Source: Mediterranea sp. An20
Lineage (GTDB): Bacteria; Bacteroidota; Bacteroidia; Bacteroidales; Bacteroidaceae
Length of the DNA: 64,000 nucleotides
Reading direction: 5' to 3'
Assembly (NCBI RefSeq): GCF_002160055.1
Contig: NZ_NFJV01000004.1
Coordinates: 62,001-126,000, forward strand
The notes under the pieces: model-generated
The model's input: the letters and a program-made list of their open reading frames with translations, nothing else
Told to the model about the DNA's origin: nothing
Databases searched by the model: none
Program-made: the position numbers and the translations under genes
Part shown: positions 52,190-59,965 of the stretch, in pieces
How positions within the stretch are numbered: position 1 is the first letter of the stretch
Layout: every line of letters begins with the position of its first letter

Positions 52190-52255
52190 AATCGTAGGTG
52201 TTTATGCACAAAATCGTAAAAAATGTGCAAAAATCAGCACTTAATGTCCGAAATA

Positions 52256-52287
52256 TTTGCACAGCCCAAGAAATATTCATTCCTTTG
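52256..52287 (+). promoter_or_regulatory. acpP operon promoter (TTTG-N20-TTCCTTTG)
   Basis: TTTG (52256-52259), a 20-base spacer and TTCCTTTG (52280-52287) resemble the Bacteroidota layout, with T for A at the second -7 position. Predicted start is about 45 bases before the acpP ATG. Confidence 0.55.
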
Positions 52288-52338
52288 CACGGCAAAATTA
52301 AAGAAATAAACCTAATTATTAATTAAAAACTGAAAGTT

Positions 52339-52575
52339 ATGTCTGAAATTGCATCTAAAGTGAAAGCGATTATCGTCGATAAGTTGGGCGTTGAAGAATC
52401 TGAAGTAAAGAACGAAGCCAGCTTCACAAACGACCTGGGAGCCGATTCTCTGGACACTGTAGAGCTCATCATGGAATTTGAAAAGGAATTCGGCATCTCT
52501 ATCCCCGACGACCAGGCTGAAAAGATTGGCACAGTGGGCGATGCCATCAACTACATCGAAGAGCACTCTAAGTAA
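52339..52575 (+). CDS. acpP: Acyl carrier protein
   Basis: A 78-residue acidic helical protein. Ser37 in GADSLDTVE is the site of 4'-phosphopantetheine attachment. It shuttles acyl chains in type II fatty acid synthesis. Length and the [19 protein letters not shown]-terminal helix are standard. It is the first gene of an acpP-fabF-rnc cluster; fabF starts 22 bases after it. Confidence 0.97.
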   Translation: MSEIASKVKAIIVDKLGVEESEVKNEASFTNDLGADSLDTVELIMEFEKEFGISIPDDQAEKIGTVGDAINYIEEHSK

Positions 52576-52597
52576 TTTCATCCATCCGTTTCATCAC

Positions 52598-53863
52598 ATG
52601 GAATTAAAAAGAGTTGTTGTAACAGGTCTCGGTGCCGTTACTCCCATTGGCAATACTGTCACAGAATTCTGGGACAATCTTGTGAACGGGACCAGCGGAG
52701 CGGGACCTATTACTCATTTCGATGCGTCCCTTTTCAAAACGCAGTTTGCATGCGAGGTAAAGAACTTCGACGCCTCCCAATACATTGACCGTAAGGAAGC
52801 GCGCAAGATGGACCTTTACACGCAGTATGCCATCGCTGTGGCCAAGCAAGCTGTAAGTGATTCGGAACTTGACATCGAAAAAGAAGATTTGAACCGCATC
52901 GGCGTCATTTTCGGTGCCGGTATCGGAGGTATCCGTACATTCGAGGAAGAGGCAGGCAACTATGCCTTGACCGGCAAGGAAAAGGGTCCGCGCTTCAATC
53001 CGTTCTTCATCCCCAAGATGATTTCGGACATCGCAGCCGGACAGATTTCCATCCTCTACGGATTCCACGGTCCCAACTATGCGACCTGCTCGGCCTGCGC
53101 CACTTCAACCAACGCCATTGCCGACGCATTCAACCTTATCCGCTTAGGTAAGGCCAATGCCATCGTGACGGGCGGCTCCGAAGCTGCTATCGCCGCTTGC
53201 GGTGTGGGCGGCTTCAATGCCATGCACGCCCTGTCTACGCGCAATGACTCACCGGAAACAGCTTCCCGTCCCTTCAGTGCCAGCCGCGACGGCTTTGTCA
53301 TGGGCGAGGGAGGCGGCTGTCTCGTATTGGAAGAACTGGAACACGCCAAGGCACGCGGTGCGAAGATTTATGCCGAAGTAGGAGGTGTGGGCATGTCGGC
53401 CGACGCTTACCACCTGACGGCTTCTCATCCCGATGGGTTGGGTGCCAAACTGGTCATGCAGAATGCGCTGGAAGACGCACAGATGAATCCCGATGAAATC
53501 GACTACATCAACGTGCACGGCACATCAACGCCTGTAGGCGACATTTCCGAGGCCAAGGCTATCAAGGAAGTGTTCGGCGACCATGCGTATAAGCTGAACA
53601 TCAGCTCTACCAAGTCTATGACCGGACACCTGCTGGGTGCAGCAGGAGCCGTAGAAGCCATTGCCAGCATCCTGGCTATCAAGAATGGCATCGTACCCCC
53701 CACCATCAACCACGAAGAGGGTGACAACGACGAACAGATTGACTACGAACTGAACTTTACTTTCAATCAGGCTCAGCAGCGCGAAGTGCGTGCTGCCTTG
53801 TCCAACACATTCGGATTCGGTGGTCACAATGCTTGCGTCATCTTCAAGAAATACGCAGAATAA
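52598..53863 (+). CDS. fabF: 3-oxoacyl-ACP synthase II
   Basis: A 421-residue elongating condensing enzyme. The Cys-His-His triad is visible: Cys167 in CSACATS, the first histidine in NVHGTSTPVGD and the second in KSMTGHLLGAAG with its lysine. It condenses malonyl-ACP with acyl-ACP in fatty acid elongation. I take the ATG at 52598, which gives the standard N-terminus MELKRVVVTGLGAVTPIG; the frame stays open back through acpP but that part is a shadow. rnc starts 4 bases after the stop. Confidence 0.97.
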   Translation: MELKRVVVTGLGAVTPIGNTVTEFWDNLVNGTSGAGPITHFDASLFKTQFACEVKNFDASQYIDRKEARKMDLYTQYAIAVAKQAVSDSELDIEKEDLNRIGVIFGAGIGGIRTFEEEAGNYALTGKEKGPRFNPFFIPKMISDIAAGQISILYGFHGPNYATCSACATSTNAIADAFNLIRLGKANAIVTGGSEAAIAACGVGGFNAMHALSTRNDSPETASRPFSASRDGFVMGEGGGCLVLEELEHAKARGAKIYAEVGGVGMSADAYHLTASHPDGLGAKLVMQNALEDAQMNPDEIDYINVHGTSTPVGDISEAKAIKEVFGDHAYKLNISSTKSMTGHLLGAAGAVEAIASILAIKNGIVPPTINHEEGDNDEQIDYELNFTFNQAQQREVRAALSNTFGFGGHNACVIFKKYAE

Positions 53864-53867
53864 GGTC

Positions 53868-54740
53868 GTGTTACGCAATCAAATAGACAAAATAAGGCTC
53901 CTGTTCCACAAGGACAGAGAGTCTTATTTTTGTTTCTACCGGATATTGGGCTTTTTCCCCCGAAACATACATTATTACAAAGAAGCCGTACTGCACAAAT
54001 CCATCCTGGTGCGCGGCGAAAGCGGGCGACCGCTCAACAACGAGCGGTTGGAGTTTCTGGGCGATGCCGTCCTCGATGCCGTCGTGGCAGACATACTCTA
54101 CCAGCATTTCGACGGCAAACGCGAAGGTTTCCTCACCAGCACCCGCTCCAAAATCGTACAGCGCGAAACGCTGAATAAGCTGGCCGTAGACATCGGACTG
54201 GACAAACTCGTGAAATATACCACACGCAACACGGCACACAACAGCTATATGTATGGCAATGCCTTCGAGGCATTCATCGGTGCCATTTACCTCGACCAAG
54301 GCTACGACCGCTGCATGGAGTTCATGAAGGAAAAAATCCTGAAAGAGTATATCGACTTGGAAAAGATGTCGCGCAAAGAGACCAACTTCAAGTCGAAACT
54401 TATTGAATGGAGCCAGAAATACAAGTTCAGCGTATCGTTTGAACTGATAGAACAGCGGTTGGACAAAGACCGCAGCCCTGTGTTCCACACCGAGGTCAAG
54501 GTAGAAGGCTTGTCGGCAGGCAAGGGCATGGGATATTCCAAGAAAGAATCACAACAGAATGCGGCGCAGAAAGCACTGAACAAAATCAAGGGCAACAACG
54601 ACTTCAGGCTGCAGATAGAAGAAGCCAAAGCACTCCGACTGACCCCGCCTGCAGATAATGCCATAGCGTTCGTGACCGTGAGCGAAGAACACATCACCCA
54701 CGAAACAGATGGCAGCGAACTGCCCGCACAAGAGGAATAA
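53868..54740 (+). CDS. rnc: Ribonuclease III
   Basis: A 290-residue double-stranded RNA endonuclease. The catalytic domain has the signature NERLEFLGDAVLDAVV, with further metal ligands in the NAFEAFIGAIYLD segment. A double-stranded RNA-binding domain follows at about residues 165-240 (NFKSKLIEWSQKY and KKESQQNAAQKALNKI), then an acidic C-terminal tail of about 50 residues, a length usual in Bacteroidetes. The GTG at 53868 just after the fabF stop is my start: it yields MLRNQIDKIRLLF, like other Bacteroides RNase III N-termini, and an ATG upstream would overlap fabF by 70 bases. It processes rRNA and some mRNAs. Confidence 0.93.
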   Translation: MLRNQIDKIRLLFHKDRESYFCFYRILGFFPRNIHYYKEAVLHKSILVRGESGRPLNNERLEFLGDAVLDAVVADILYQHFDGKREGFLTSTRSKIVQRETLNKLAVDIGLDKLVKYTTRNTAHNSYMYGNAFEAFIGAIYLDQGYDRCMEFMKEKILKEYIDLEKMSRKETNFKSKLIEWSQKYKFSVSFELIEQRLDKDRSPVFHTEVKVEGLSAGKGMGYSKKESQQNAAQKALNKIKGNNDFRLQIEEAKALRLTPPADNAIAFVTVSEEHITHETDGSELPAQEE

Positions 54741-54762
54741 GAAAAACTTTTCACAGCCGCTT

Positions 54763-54801
54763 CTCTGCCATACCCAGCACAGCGGATAAGAAATGGCAGA
54801 G
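54763..54801. terminator. Possible terminator between rnc and pfkA
   Basis: CTCTGCCAT (54763-54771) pairs with ATGGCAGAG (54793-54801) around a 21-base loop, between convergent stop codons. There is no T run on either side. Confidence 0.45.
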
Positions 54802-54809
54802 TATCAGCC

Positions 54810-55820
54810 TCAGCCGAAGCACACTCCCATCCGGCGTCCCTGAACAACCAAGTCGTGGTCTTCTGTCACCACCTTGAGCTTTCCTCCCGTCTCGGCCAGA
54901 GGGATGGAGGTAATGTCGTTGCCCCGCAAGGCAACCATACGCCCGAATTGTCCGTTGGCAATCAGCTCTGTGGCATGCCCGCCCATGCGAGTGGCTAAGT
55001 TACGGTCGAAAGGCGTAGGCGAACCTCCGCGCTGAATATATCCCAACACCGTTTCGCGGGTCTCGATGCCCGTCTCATACTCTATCTCCTGCGCGATGTA
55101 CTCTCCGGCCCGCTTGCGCCCGTCGGTAGGAATGCCTTCGGCCACGGTCACGATAGAATAGGGCTTACCCTGCTTCAGCCGTTCGAGAATGGCCGAACCG
55201 ATGCGGTGGATGCTGTAGGAAATCTCAGGCAGCAAGATGACATCGCTCCCGCCCGCCATACCGGCATAAAGAGCTATCCACCCCGCCTTGTGACCCATAA
55301 CCTCGATGACCATCACACGCTTGTGTGCGCTGGCCGTGCAGTGCAGGCGGTCGATGGCATCGGTAGCGATGCTCACGGCAGAGTCGAAGCCGAAAGAAAA
55401 GTCTGTGCCCCAGATGTCATTGTCGATGGTCTTGGGAACAGACACAATGTTCAGCCCCCTCTCCGCCAGACGGGCAGCTGTCTGCGTAGTTCCGTTTCCG
55501 CCTATGCACACGATGCAGTCCAATCCCAGTTCCTTCACATTGCGCTCGATGAGGGCTGGTTTATTGACGCCGGACACCACACCGTTTCTTTTAAAGGGAT
55601 TCTCTCGCGAAGTGCCCAACATTGTGCCTCCAAGATTGAGCAACCCCGAAAGCGAATGGCGGGTTATCTCCTCCGTGTCTTTGGTAAGCAGGCCCTGAAA
55701 GCCGCTGTGTATACCTATCACCTCAAAACCATAGTGATGAATGGCTGTTTTGCACACGCCGCGAATGGTGGCGTTGATGCCTGGGCAGTCGCCCCCTGAA
55801 GTAAGTATGCCGATTCTCAT
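54810..55820 (-). CDS. pfkA: 6-phosphofructokinase, mixed substrate signature
   Basis: A 336-residue PFK with the N-terminal LTSGGDCPGINA phosphate-binding loop, GGNGT (107-111), PKTIDND (129-135), FDSAVSIATDAIDRL, MGHKAGWIA and the later TVLGYIQRGGSPTPFDR block. Gly110 at the position that discriminates the phosphoryl donor favours ATP, since PPi enzymes have Asp there. Lys130 in PKTIDND is typical of PPi-dependent and some bacterial group III enzymes, whereas E. coli PfkA has glycine. The first acidic residue of GGDGS is replaced by Asn109. It catalyses the committed step of glycolysis, donor probably ATP. It is convergent with rnc and divergent from the GH3-family gene. Confidence 0.93.
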   Translation of the reverse strand: MRIGILTSGGDCPGINATIRGVCKTAIHHYGFEVIGIHSGFQGLLTKDTEEITRHSLSGLLNLGGTMLGTSRENPFKRNGVVSGVNKPALIERNVKELGLDCIVCIGGNGTTQTAARLAERGLNIVSVPKTIDNDIWGTDFSFGFDSAVSIATDAIDRLHCTASAHKRVMVIEVMGHKAGWIALYAGMAGGSDVILLPEISYSIHRIGSAILERLKQGKPYSIVTVAEGIPTDGRKRAGEYIAQEIEYETGIETRETVLGYIQRGGSPTPFDRNLATRMGGHATELIANGQFGRMVALRGNDITSIPLAETGGKLKVVTEDHDLVVQGRRMGVCFG

Positions 55821-55909
55821 AATGCTCCCTACAAAATAATAAGTGTCAGAAACAGCGGTAAAGGTAAGAAAAAAGCAGGAAAAAAGATAGAGAAACCAAG
55901 AATTAACCT

Positions 55910-55917
55910 TACTTTTG
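55910..55917 (+). promoter_or_regulatory. -7 promoter element (TACTTTTG) of the GH3-family gene
   Basis: TACTTTTG fits TAnnTTTG and lies 28 bases before the ATG at 55946. No clear -33 element. Confidence 0.5.
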
Positions 55918-55945
55918 CGTTGCTAAACAGATTTCTAAAAGAATC

Positions 55946-57457
55946 ATGAACATCACAAGCTTACTGAACAAGGCCTATTTTGCCCCGCGTTTGAAAGAAA
56001 TCGGGCAATATGCCACCCGCTCGGAAGAACTTCAGAACGGAGTGTTGCAACGTCTCCTCCACTTGGCGGCTGGCACCGAATGGGGCAAGAAATATAACTA
56101 TGCCGACATACACACGTACGATGAATTCCGCCGTCGGCTACCCATACAGACGTATGAGGAAGTGAAGCCTTACGTGTCGCGCCTCCGGCAGGGCGAACAG
56201 AACTTACTATGGCCCTCGGAGATAAAGTGGTTTGCCAAGTCATCGGGCACCACCAACGACAAGAGCAAGTTTATCCCCGTCAGTCGCGAGTCGCTGAAAG
56301 ACACGCACTACCGTGGCGGGCAGGATGCCGTGGCCATCTACCTGGGGCAGAACCCGCAGAGCCGCTTCTTCTCCGGCAAAGGTCTCATCTTAGGCGGTAG
56401 CCACGCACCCAACCTCAGTTCCAACCACAGCCTGGTGGGCGACCTCTCGGCCATTCTCATCGAAAACATCCCTTCCATAGTCAATCTTATCCGCGTGCCC
56501 AGCAAGCAGACAGCCCTGATGAGCGACTTTGAGGAAAAGATGGAAGCCATTGCACGGGAAACCATCGGGGCGAATGTCACCAACCTGTCGGGCGTGCCTT
56601 CGTGGATGTTGGTACTCATCAAGCACATCCTGGACAAAACAGGCAAACGGACCTTAGAAGAAGTATGGCCCAATCTGGAAGTGTTCTTCCACGGTGGAGT
56701 GGCCTTTACACCTTACCGCGAGCAATACAAGCAAATTATCCGCAGCCCGAAGATGCACTACGTAGAAACGTACAACGCTTCGGAAGGTTATTTCGGCACA
56801 CAAAACGACCCTGCCGACCCGTCAATGCTGCTGATGATTGACTACGGCATCTTCTACGAATTCATCCCTTTGGAAGAAGTAGGCAAGGAGAACCCGCATG
56901 CTTGTTGTCTGGAAGAAGTAGAGTTGGGCAAGAACTACGCAGTAGTCATCTCGACTTCGGCAGGTTTGTGGCGTTATCAGATAGGCGACACCGTGCGCTT
57001 CACTTCCAAACACCCGTACAAGTTTGTCATCACCGGACGTACCAAGCATTTCATCAATGCGTTTGGCGAAGAACTTATCGTGGATAATGCCGAAAAAGGA
57101 CTGGCCAGAGCCTGCGCTGAAACAGGCGCGCAGGTCACAGAATACTCTGCCGCACCGGTCTTCATGGATGCCAATGCCAAATGCCGGCACCAGTGGCTCA
57201 TTGAATTCGCGAAAATGCCGGACGACTTACAGAAGTTTGCTCGCATCCTGGACGACACGCTGAAGGAAATCAACTCCGACTACGAAGCGAAGCGGCAAAA
57301 CAACCTGGCCCTGCAGCCGCTGGAAGTCATCGTGGCCCGCCCGAGCCTGTTCCATGACTGGCTGGCAAAGAAGGGCAAGCTGGGGGGACAACACAAGATT
57401 CCGCGGCTGAGTAACACGCGCCAGTATATCGAGGAGATGCTGGAATTGAATAAATGA
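55946..57457 (+). CDS. GH3 auxin-responsive promoter family protein (acyl-adenylating)
   Basis: A 503-residue protein of the bacterial GH3 family (not glycoside hydrolase 3). It shows the ANL-type adenylation motifs KSSGTTNDKSKFIPVS (about 93-108), GGVAFTPYREQY, ETYNASEGYFG near 273, and the C-terminal YQIGDTVRFTS to ITGRTKHFINAFGEELI hinge segment. Plant relatives join amino acids to carboxylic hormones through an acyl-adenylate; the bacterial substrate is unknown. It is widespread in Bacteroidetes. An EamA-type transporter gene starts 13 bases downstream, so the two are probably co-transcribed, and the transporter could move the product or substrate. Confidence 0.88.
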   Translation: MNITSLLNKAYFAPRLKEIGQYATRSEELQNGVLQRLLHLAAGTEWGKKYNYADIHTYDEFRRRLPIQTYEEVKPYVSRLRQGEQNLLWPSEIKWFAKSSGTTNDKSKFIPVSRESLKDTHYRGGQDAVAIYLGQNPQSRFFSGKGLILGGSHAPNLSSNHSLVGDLSAILIENIPSIVNLIRVPSKQTALMSDFEEKMEAIARETIGANVTNLSGVPSWMLVLIKHILDKTGKRTLEEVWPNLEVFFHGGVAFTPYREQYKQIIRSPKMHYVETYNASEGYFGTQNDPADPSMLLMIDYGIFYEFIPLEEVGKENPHACCLEEVELGKNYAVVISTSAGLWRYQIGDTVRFTSKHPYKFVITGRTKHFINAFGEELIVDNAEKGLARACAETGAQVTEYSAAPVFMDANAKCRHQWLIEFAKMPDDLQKFARILDDTLKEINSDYEAKRQNNLALQPLEVIVARPSLFHDWLAKKGKLGGQHKIPRLSNTRQYIEEMLELNK

Positions 57458-57470
57458 CCGCTACTTGACA

Positions 57471-58409
57471 ATGAAAAACTTTCATTTTAAAGGGCATGCC
57501 GCCATGCTGACGGCCAACATGACGTGGGGGCTGATGTCGCCGCTGGCAAAGATTGTCATGGCTGGAGGCATTGTTACTCCCCTGGTACTGACAGACCTGC
57601 GCATCTTCGGAGCCATGGTGCTGTTTTGGCTTATCTCGTTTTTCCAAAAACCCGAACACGTACATCACAAGGACATGGCCCTGCTGTTGGCAGCCTCGCT
57701 GCTGGCCATCGTGTTCAACCAAGGCTGTTTCATCTTCGGTGTGGGACTGACCTCTCCCGCCGATGCCAGCATCATCACCACAAGTATGCCGCTATGGGCC
57801 ATGGTGCTGGCGGCATTCTTCCTGAAAGAACCGATAACGGGCAAAAAGGTGCTGGGCATCGCCCTCGGAGCCGGAGGCGCGTTGCTGCTTATCATGGGTA
57901 GCCAGGACAACAGCCACCCGGCATCCGGCGGTGACAATCCTATCTTGGGAGACATCCTGGTACTGGGCGCACAGTTGAGTTATGCGTTTTACATCGTACT
58001 GTTCAAGAACTTCGTGCAGCGTTATTCGCTGGTCACCATCATGAAGTGGATGTTCACCTACGCTTTCATCTTTGCCCTGCCCTTCTCCTACAACAATCTG
58101 ATAGCCACCGACTGGAGCGCGCTGGATTTGCCTGCCATCGGTAGCATTGCCTTCATTGTGGTGTGCGCTACATTTTTGAGCTACATGCTCATTCTGGTGG
58201 GGCAGAAGAACTTGCGACCCACCGTGGCGGGCATGTACAACTACGTGCAGCCTGTGGTGGCCAGCATTGTCAGTATCTGTCTGGGACTGGATTCGTTCAA
58301 CCTGACTAAAGGCGTGGCTGTGGTGTTCATCTTTGGCGGTGTCTATTTAGTGACTGTCAGCAAGAGCCGCAAGGAGATAGAGGCACACGAGGCAGCTGCC
58401 AGGGAATGA
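57471..58409 (+). CDS. EamA/DMT-family transporter
   Basis: A 312-residue inner-membrane protein with ten predicted helices in two EamA repeats. Repeat one starts ANMTWGLMSPLAKIVMAGG and contains GVGLTSPADASIITTSMPLW; repeat two starts near residue 160 and contains the paired VAGMYNYVQPVVASIVSIC. The family exports metabolites such as amino acids or nucleosides; a specific substrate cannot be inferred. I start at the ATG at 57471, with only 13 bases after the GH3-family stop codon. The C-terminus ends in a short charged cytosolic tail. Confidence 0.9.
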   Translation: MKNFHFKGHAAMLTANMTWGLMSPLAKIVMAGGIVTPLVLTDLRIFGAMVLFWLISFFQKPEHVHHKDMALLLAASLLAIVFNQGCFIFGVGLTSPADASIITTSMPLWAMVLAAFFLKEPITGKKVLGIALGAGGALLLIMGSQDNSHPASGGDNPILGDILVLGAQLSYAFYIVLFKNFVQRYSLVTIMKWMFTYAFIFALPFSYNNLIATDWSALDLPAIGSIAFIVVCATFLSYMLILVGQKNLRPTVAGMYNYVQPVVASIVSICLGLDSFNLTKGVAVVFIFGGVYLVTVSKSRKEIEAHEAAARE

Positions 58410-58480
58410 CTTTCCCTACCCCATCGGCCTCTCACGAACACCCGAAGGAGCCCCGGACCTGCCTGAGCAAAACTCCCGAC

Positions 58481-58636
58481 TTATCGACCACACCAGGCAT
58501 CGTAAACGGCGTGTTTCATATCGACATACGCATCGTTCAGCAAGATTGTCAGGAAGAAACCTATTGTTACGATAACGGCACCTTTGATAAGGAATCCCGC
58601 AGTGCGGAACAGAATGGATGAAATGGTAGTCTTCAT
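58481..58636 (-). CDS. Small single-pass membrane protein, 51 residues
   Basis: I do not recognise this protein. The 51 residues begin MKTTISSILFRTAG, contain one hydrophobic helix (about 12-35, FLIKGAVIVTIGFFLTILL) and end in a polar tail with DAYVDMKHAVYDAW. It has a good ribosome binding site (AGGAAAA just before the ATG at 58636) and a TATCTTTG promoter box 68 bases upstream, both absent from chance frames. It stands alone, convergent with the EamA gene. It may regulate a membrane complex, as many proteins of this size do, but nothing specific is visible. Confidence 0.6.
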   Translation of the reverse strand: MKTTISSILFRTAGFLIKGAVIVTIGFFLTILLNDAYVDMKHAVYDAWCGR

Positions 58637-58703
58637 TTTTCCTATGTTTTTAAACGATTTACAATTTATAGAATATCCGGAAGGCACCTCCCTTCCGACA
58701 CGG

Positions 58704-58711
58704 CAAAGATA
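58704..58711 (-). promoter_or_regulatory. -7 promoter element (TATCTTTG) of the small membrane protein gene
   Basis: TATCTTTG on the reverse strand, 68 bases before the ATG at 58636. It supports the small gene being transcribed in its own right. Confidence 0.5.
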
Positions 58712-58843
58712 GGCTAAGGACAAGAATAAGAAGGTTAAGACAACGTTATCGTCAGGTTAATCTTCTGCCCGGGCAGGGAAACATGCCACTTTTTCCTAAT
58801 GCCTTAGCAGGAAAATTCATCTACCTTTGAAAGAGACCGCCAA

Positions 58844-58887
58844 TCGCTTGGAAGCAGACTTCAGCTATATAGGCAGCAATCGGCAGG
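58844..58887 (+). repeat. Dispersed intergenic repeat, copy 5
   Basis: TCGCTTGGAAGCAGACT is followed by TCAGCTATATAGGCAGCAA and CGGCAGG. It shares the CGCTTGGAAGCAGACT core exactly with the copy at 11693. Confidence 0.55.
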
Positions 58888-58962
58888 ATACATGCCGACT
58901 GCAAATTAGCGGTCAAATTACTTTTTGTTCAGCTCTATGAAGGAAATTCAATTTGTAAATCT

Positions 58963-58970
58963 TATCTTTG
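58963..58970 (+). promoter_or_regulatory. -7 promoter element (TATCTTTG) of the second Rpn gene
   Basis: TATCTTTG lies 25 bases before the ATG at 58995. An in-frame TTG inside this box is therefore unlikely to be the translation start. Confidence 0.55.
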
Positions 58971-58994
58971 CAGAAAGAAAAAAGAGAATCCGCC

Positions 58995-59915
58995 ATGCCT
59001 AAATTCATCAACCCATTCACCGATGTTGGCTTCAAACGCATCTTTGGACAAGAAATCAACAAAGACCTGCTGATAGATTTCCTCAACAGTCTCTTTGCAG
59101 GCGAAAAGCACATCTGCGACATCCGTTTCCTGGACAAAGAGATTCAGGGCGAAGCCATCGAAGACCGCAGCTGCATCTACGATATTTACTGCACCGATGA
59201 AAACGGGGAGCAGTTCATCGTAGAGATGCAAAACCGACGCCAGGCTTTCTTTCGCGAACGGGCCATCTACTATCTCGCTCGCGCCATTTCCCGCCAGGGC
59301 GAACGAGGGGTTGACTGGCAATTCAACCTGAAAGCCGTGTACGGCATCTTCTTCATGAACTTCAAGGAGGAAGGCATAGAACAAAAGCTTCGCACCGATG
59401 TCTGGCTGGACGACCGAGACACACATAAACCATTCTCGGACAAACTTCGTTTCATTTTCCTGCAGCTGCCTTTCTTCGACAAAGAAGAAAACGAATGCAA
59501 TAACGATTTCGAACGTTGGATATATGTACTGAAGAATATGGAAACACTACAACGACTCCCTTTCAAGGCCCGCAACGCCGTCTTCCAGAAACTGGAAGAA
59601 ATTGTGGACATTGCTTCTCTAAGCAAGGAAGACCGCATGAAATATGACGAAAGCATCAAGGTGTATCGCGATAACTTGGTGACGGAACTTTATGCCGTAC
59701 AGAAAGGCATCGAACAAGGTATACAGCAAGGTATACAACGAGGTATACAGCAAGGTATACAGCAAGGTATACAGCAAGGTATACAGCAAGGTATACAACA
59801 AGGAAAACAACAAAGTCAGGTAGACATTGCCCGGCGCATGAAAGCCAAAGGTTATGCCATGACCGATATAGCCGACATGACAGGACTTTCACCTGAAATA
59901 ATTGACACACTTTGA
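58995..59915 (+). CDS. Rpn-family PD-(D/E)XK nuclease with GIQQ repeat tail (copy 2)
   Basis: A 306-residue Rpn/PDDEXK protein. It begins [20 protein letters not shown], and the nuclease centre is CIYDIYC followed by [10 protein letters not shown] (D...ExQ). The middle has [15 protein letters not shown] and the conserved FIFLQLPFF. Residues 238-273 are a run of G-I-Q-Q repeats encoded by 12-bp units, then [20 protein letters not shown], matching the end of the copy at 34381. Family members nick or cut DNA and promote recombination in E. coli. The repeat tail differs in composition (glutamine here, charged there) but sits at the same place. cysS follows 50 bases later. Confidence 0.88.
   Translation: MPKFINPFTDVGFKRIFGQEINKDLLIDFLNSLFAGEKHICDIRFLDKEIQGEAIEDRSCIYDIYCTDENGEQFIVEMQNRRQAFFRERAIYYLARAISRQGERGVDWQFNLKAVYGIFFMNFKEEGIEQKLRTDVWLDDRDTHKPFSDKLRFIFLQLPFFDKEENECNNDFERWIYVLKNMETLQRLPFKARNAVFQKLEEIVDIASLSKEDRMKYDESIKVYRDNLVTELYAVQKGIEQGIQQGIQRGIQQGIQQGIQQGIQQGIQQGKQQSQVDIARRMKAKGYAMTDIADMTGLSPEIIDTL
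59706..59813 (+). repeat. 12-bp in-frame tandem repeats inside the second Rpn gene
   Basis: About nine 12-bp units, mostly GGTATACAGCAA with variants ending CAACGA or CAACAA, encode G-I-Q-Q. Five units are identical, so recent slippage or selection for homogeneity is likely. Confidence 0.85.
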
Positions 59916-59965
59916 GCGGAAACCATTGTTTTCGCTCCACAAAAAAGCAATATAGGAGATTAAAT

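Larger units (their letters stand above)
58637..58994. other. Intergenic region with two divergent promoters and a repeat
   Basis: About 358 bases between the divergent small membrane protein and Rpn genes. It holds a reverse -7 box at 58704-58711, a dispersed repeat at 58844-58887, a CGGCA/TGCCG hairpin at 58881-58897 and a forward -7 box at 58963-58970. Confidence 0.6.

Noticed and set aside
58406..58621. A 71-codon forward frame after the EamA gene
   Set aside because: It is antisense to the small membrane protein and lacks hydrophobic or domain features.
59706..59813. CRISPR-like array from 12-bp repeats
   Set aside because: Repeats are contiguous without spacers and lie in frame inside a nuclease gene. 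The TGCAT array at 30632-30721 is likewise spacerless and has no cas gene nearby.
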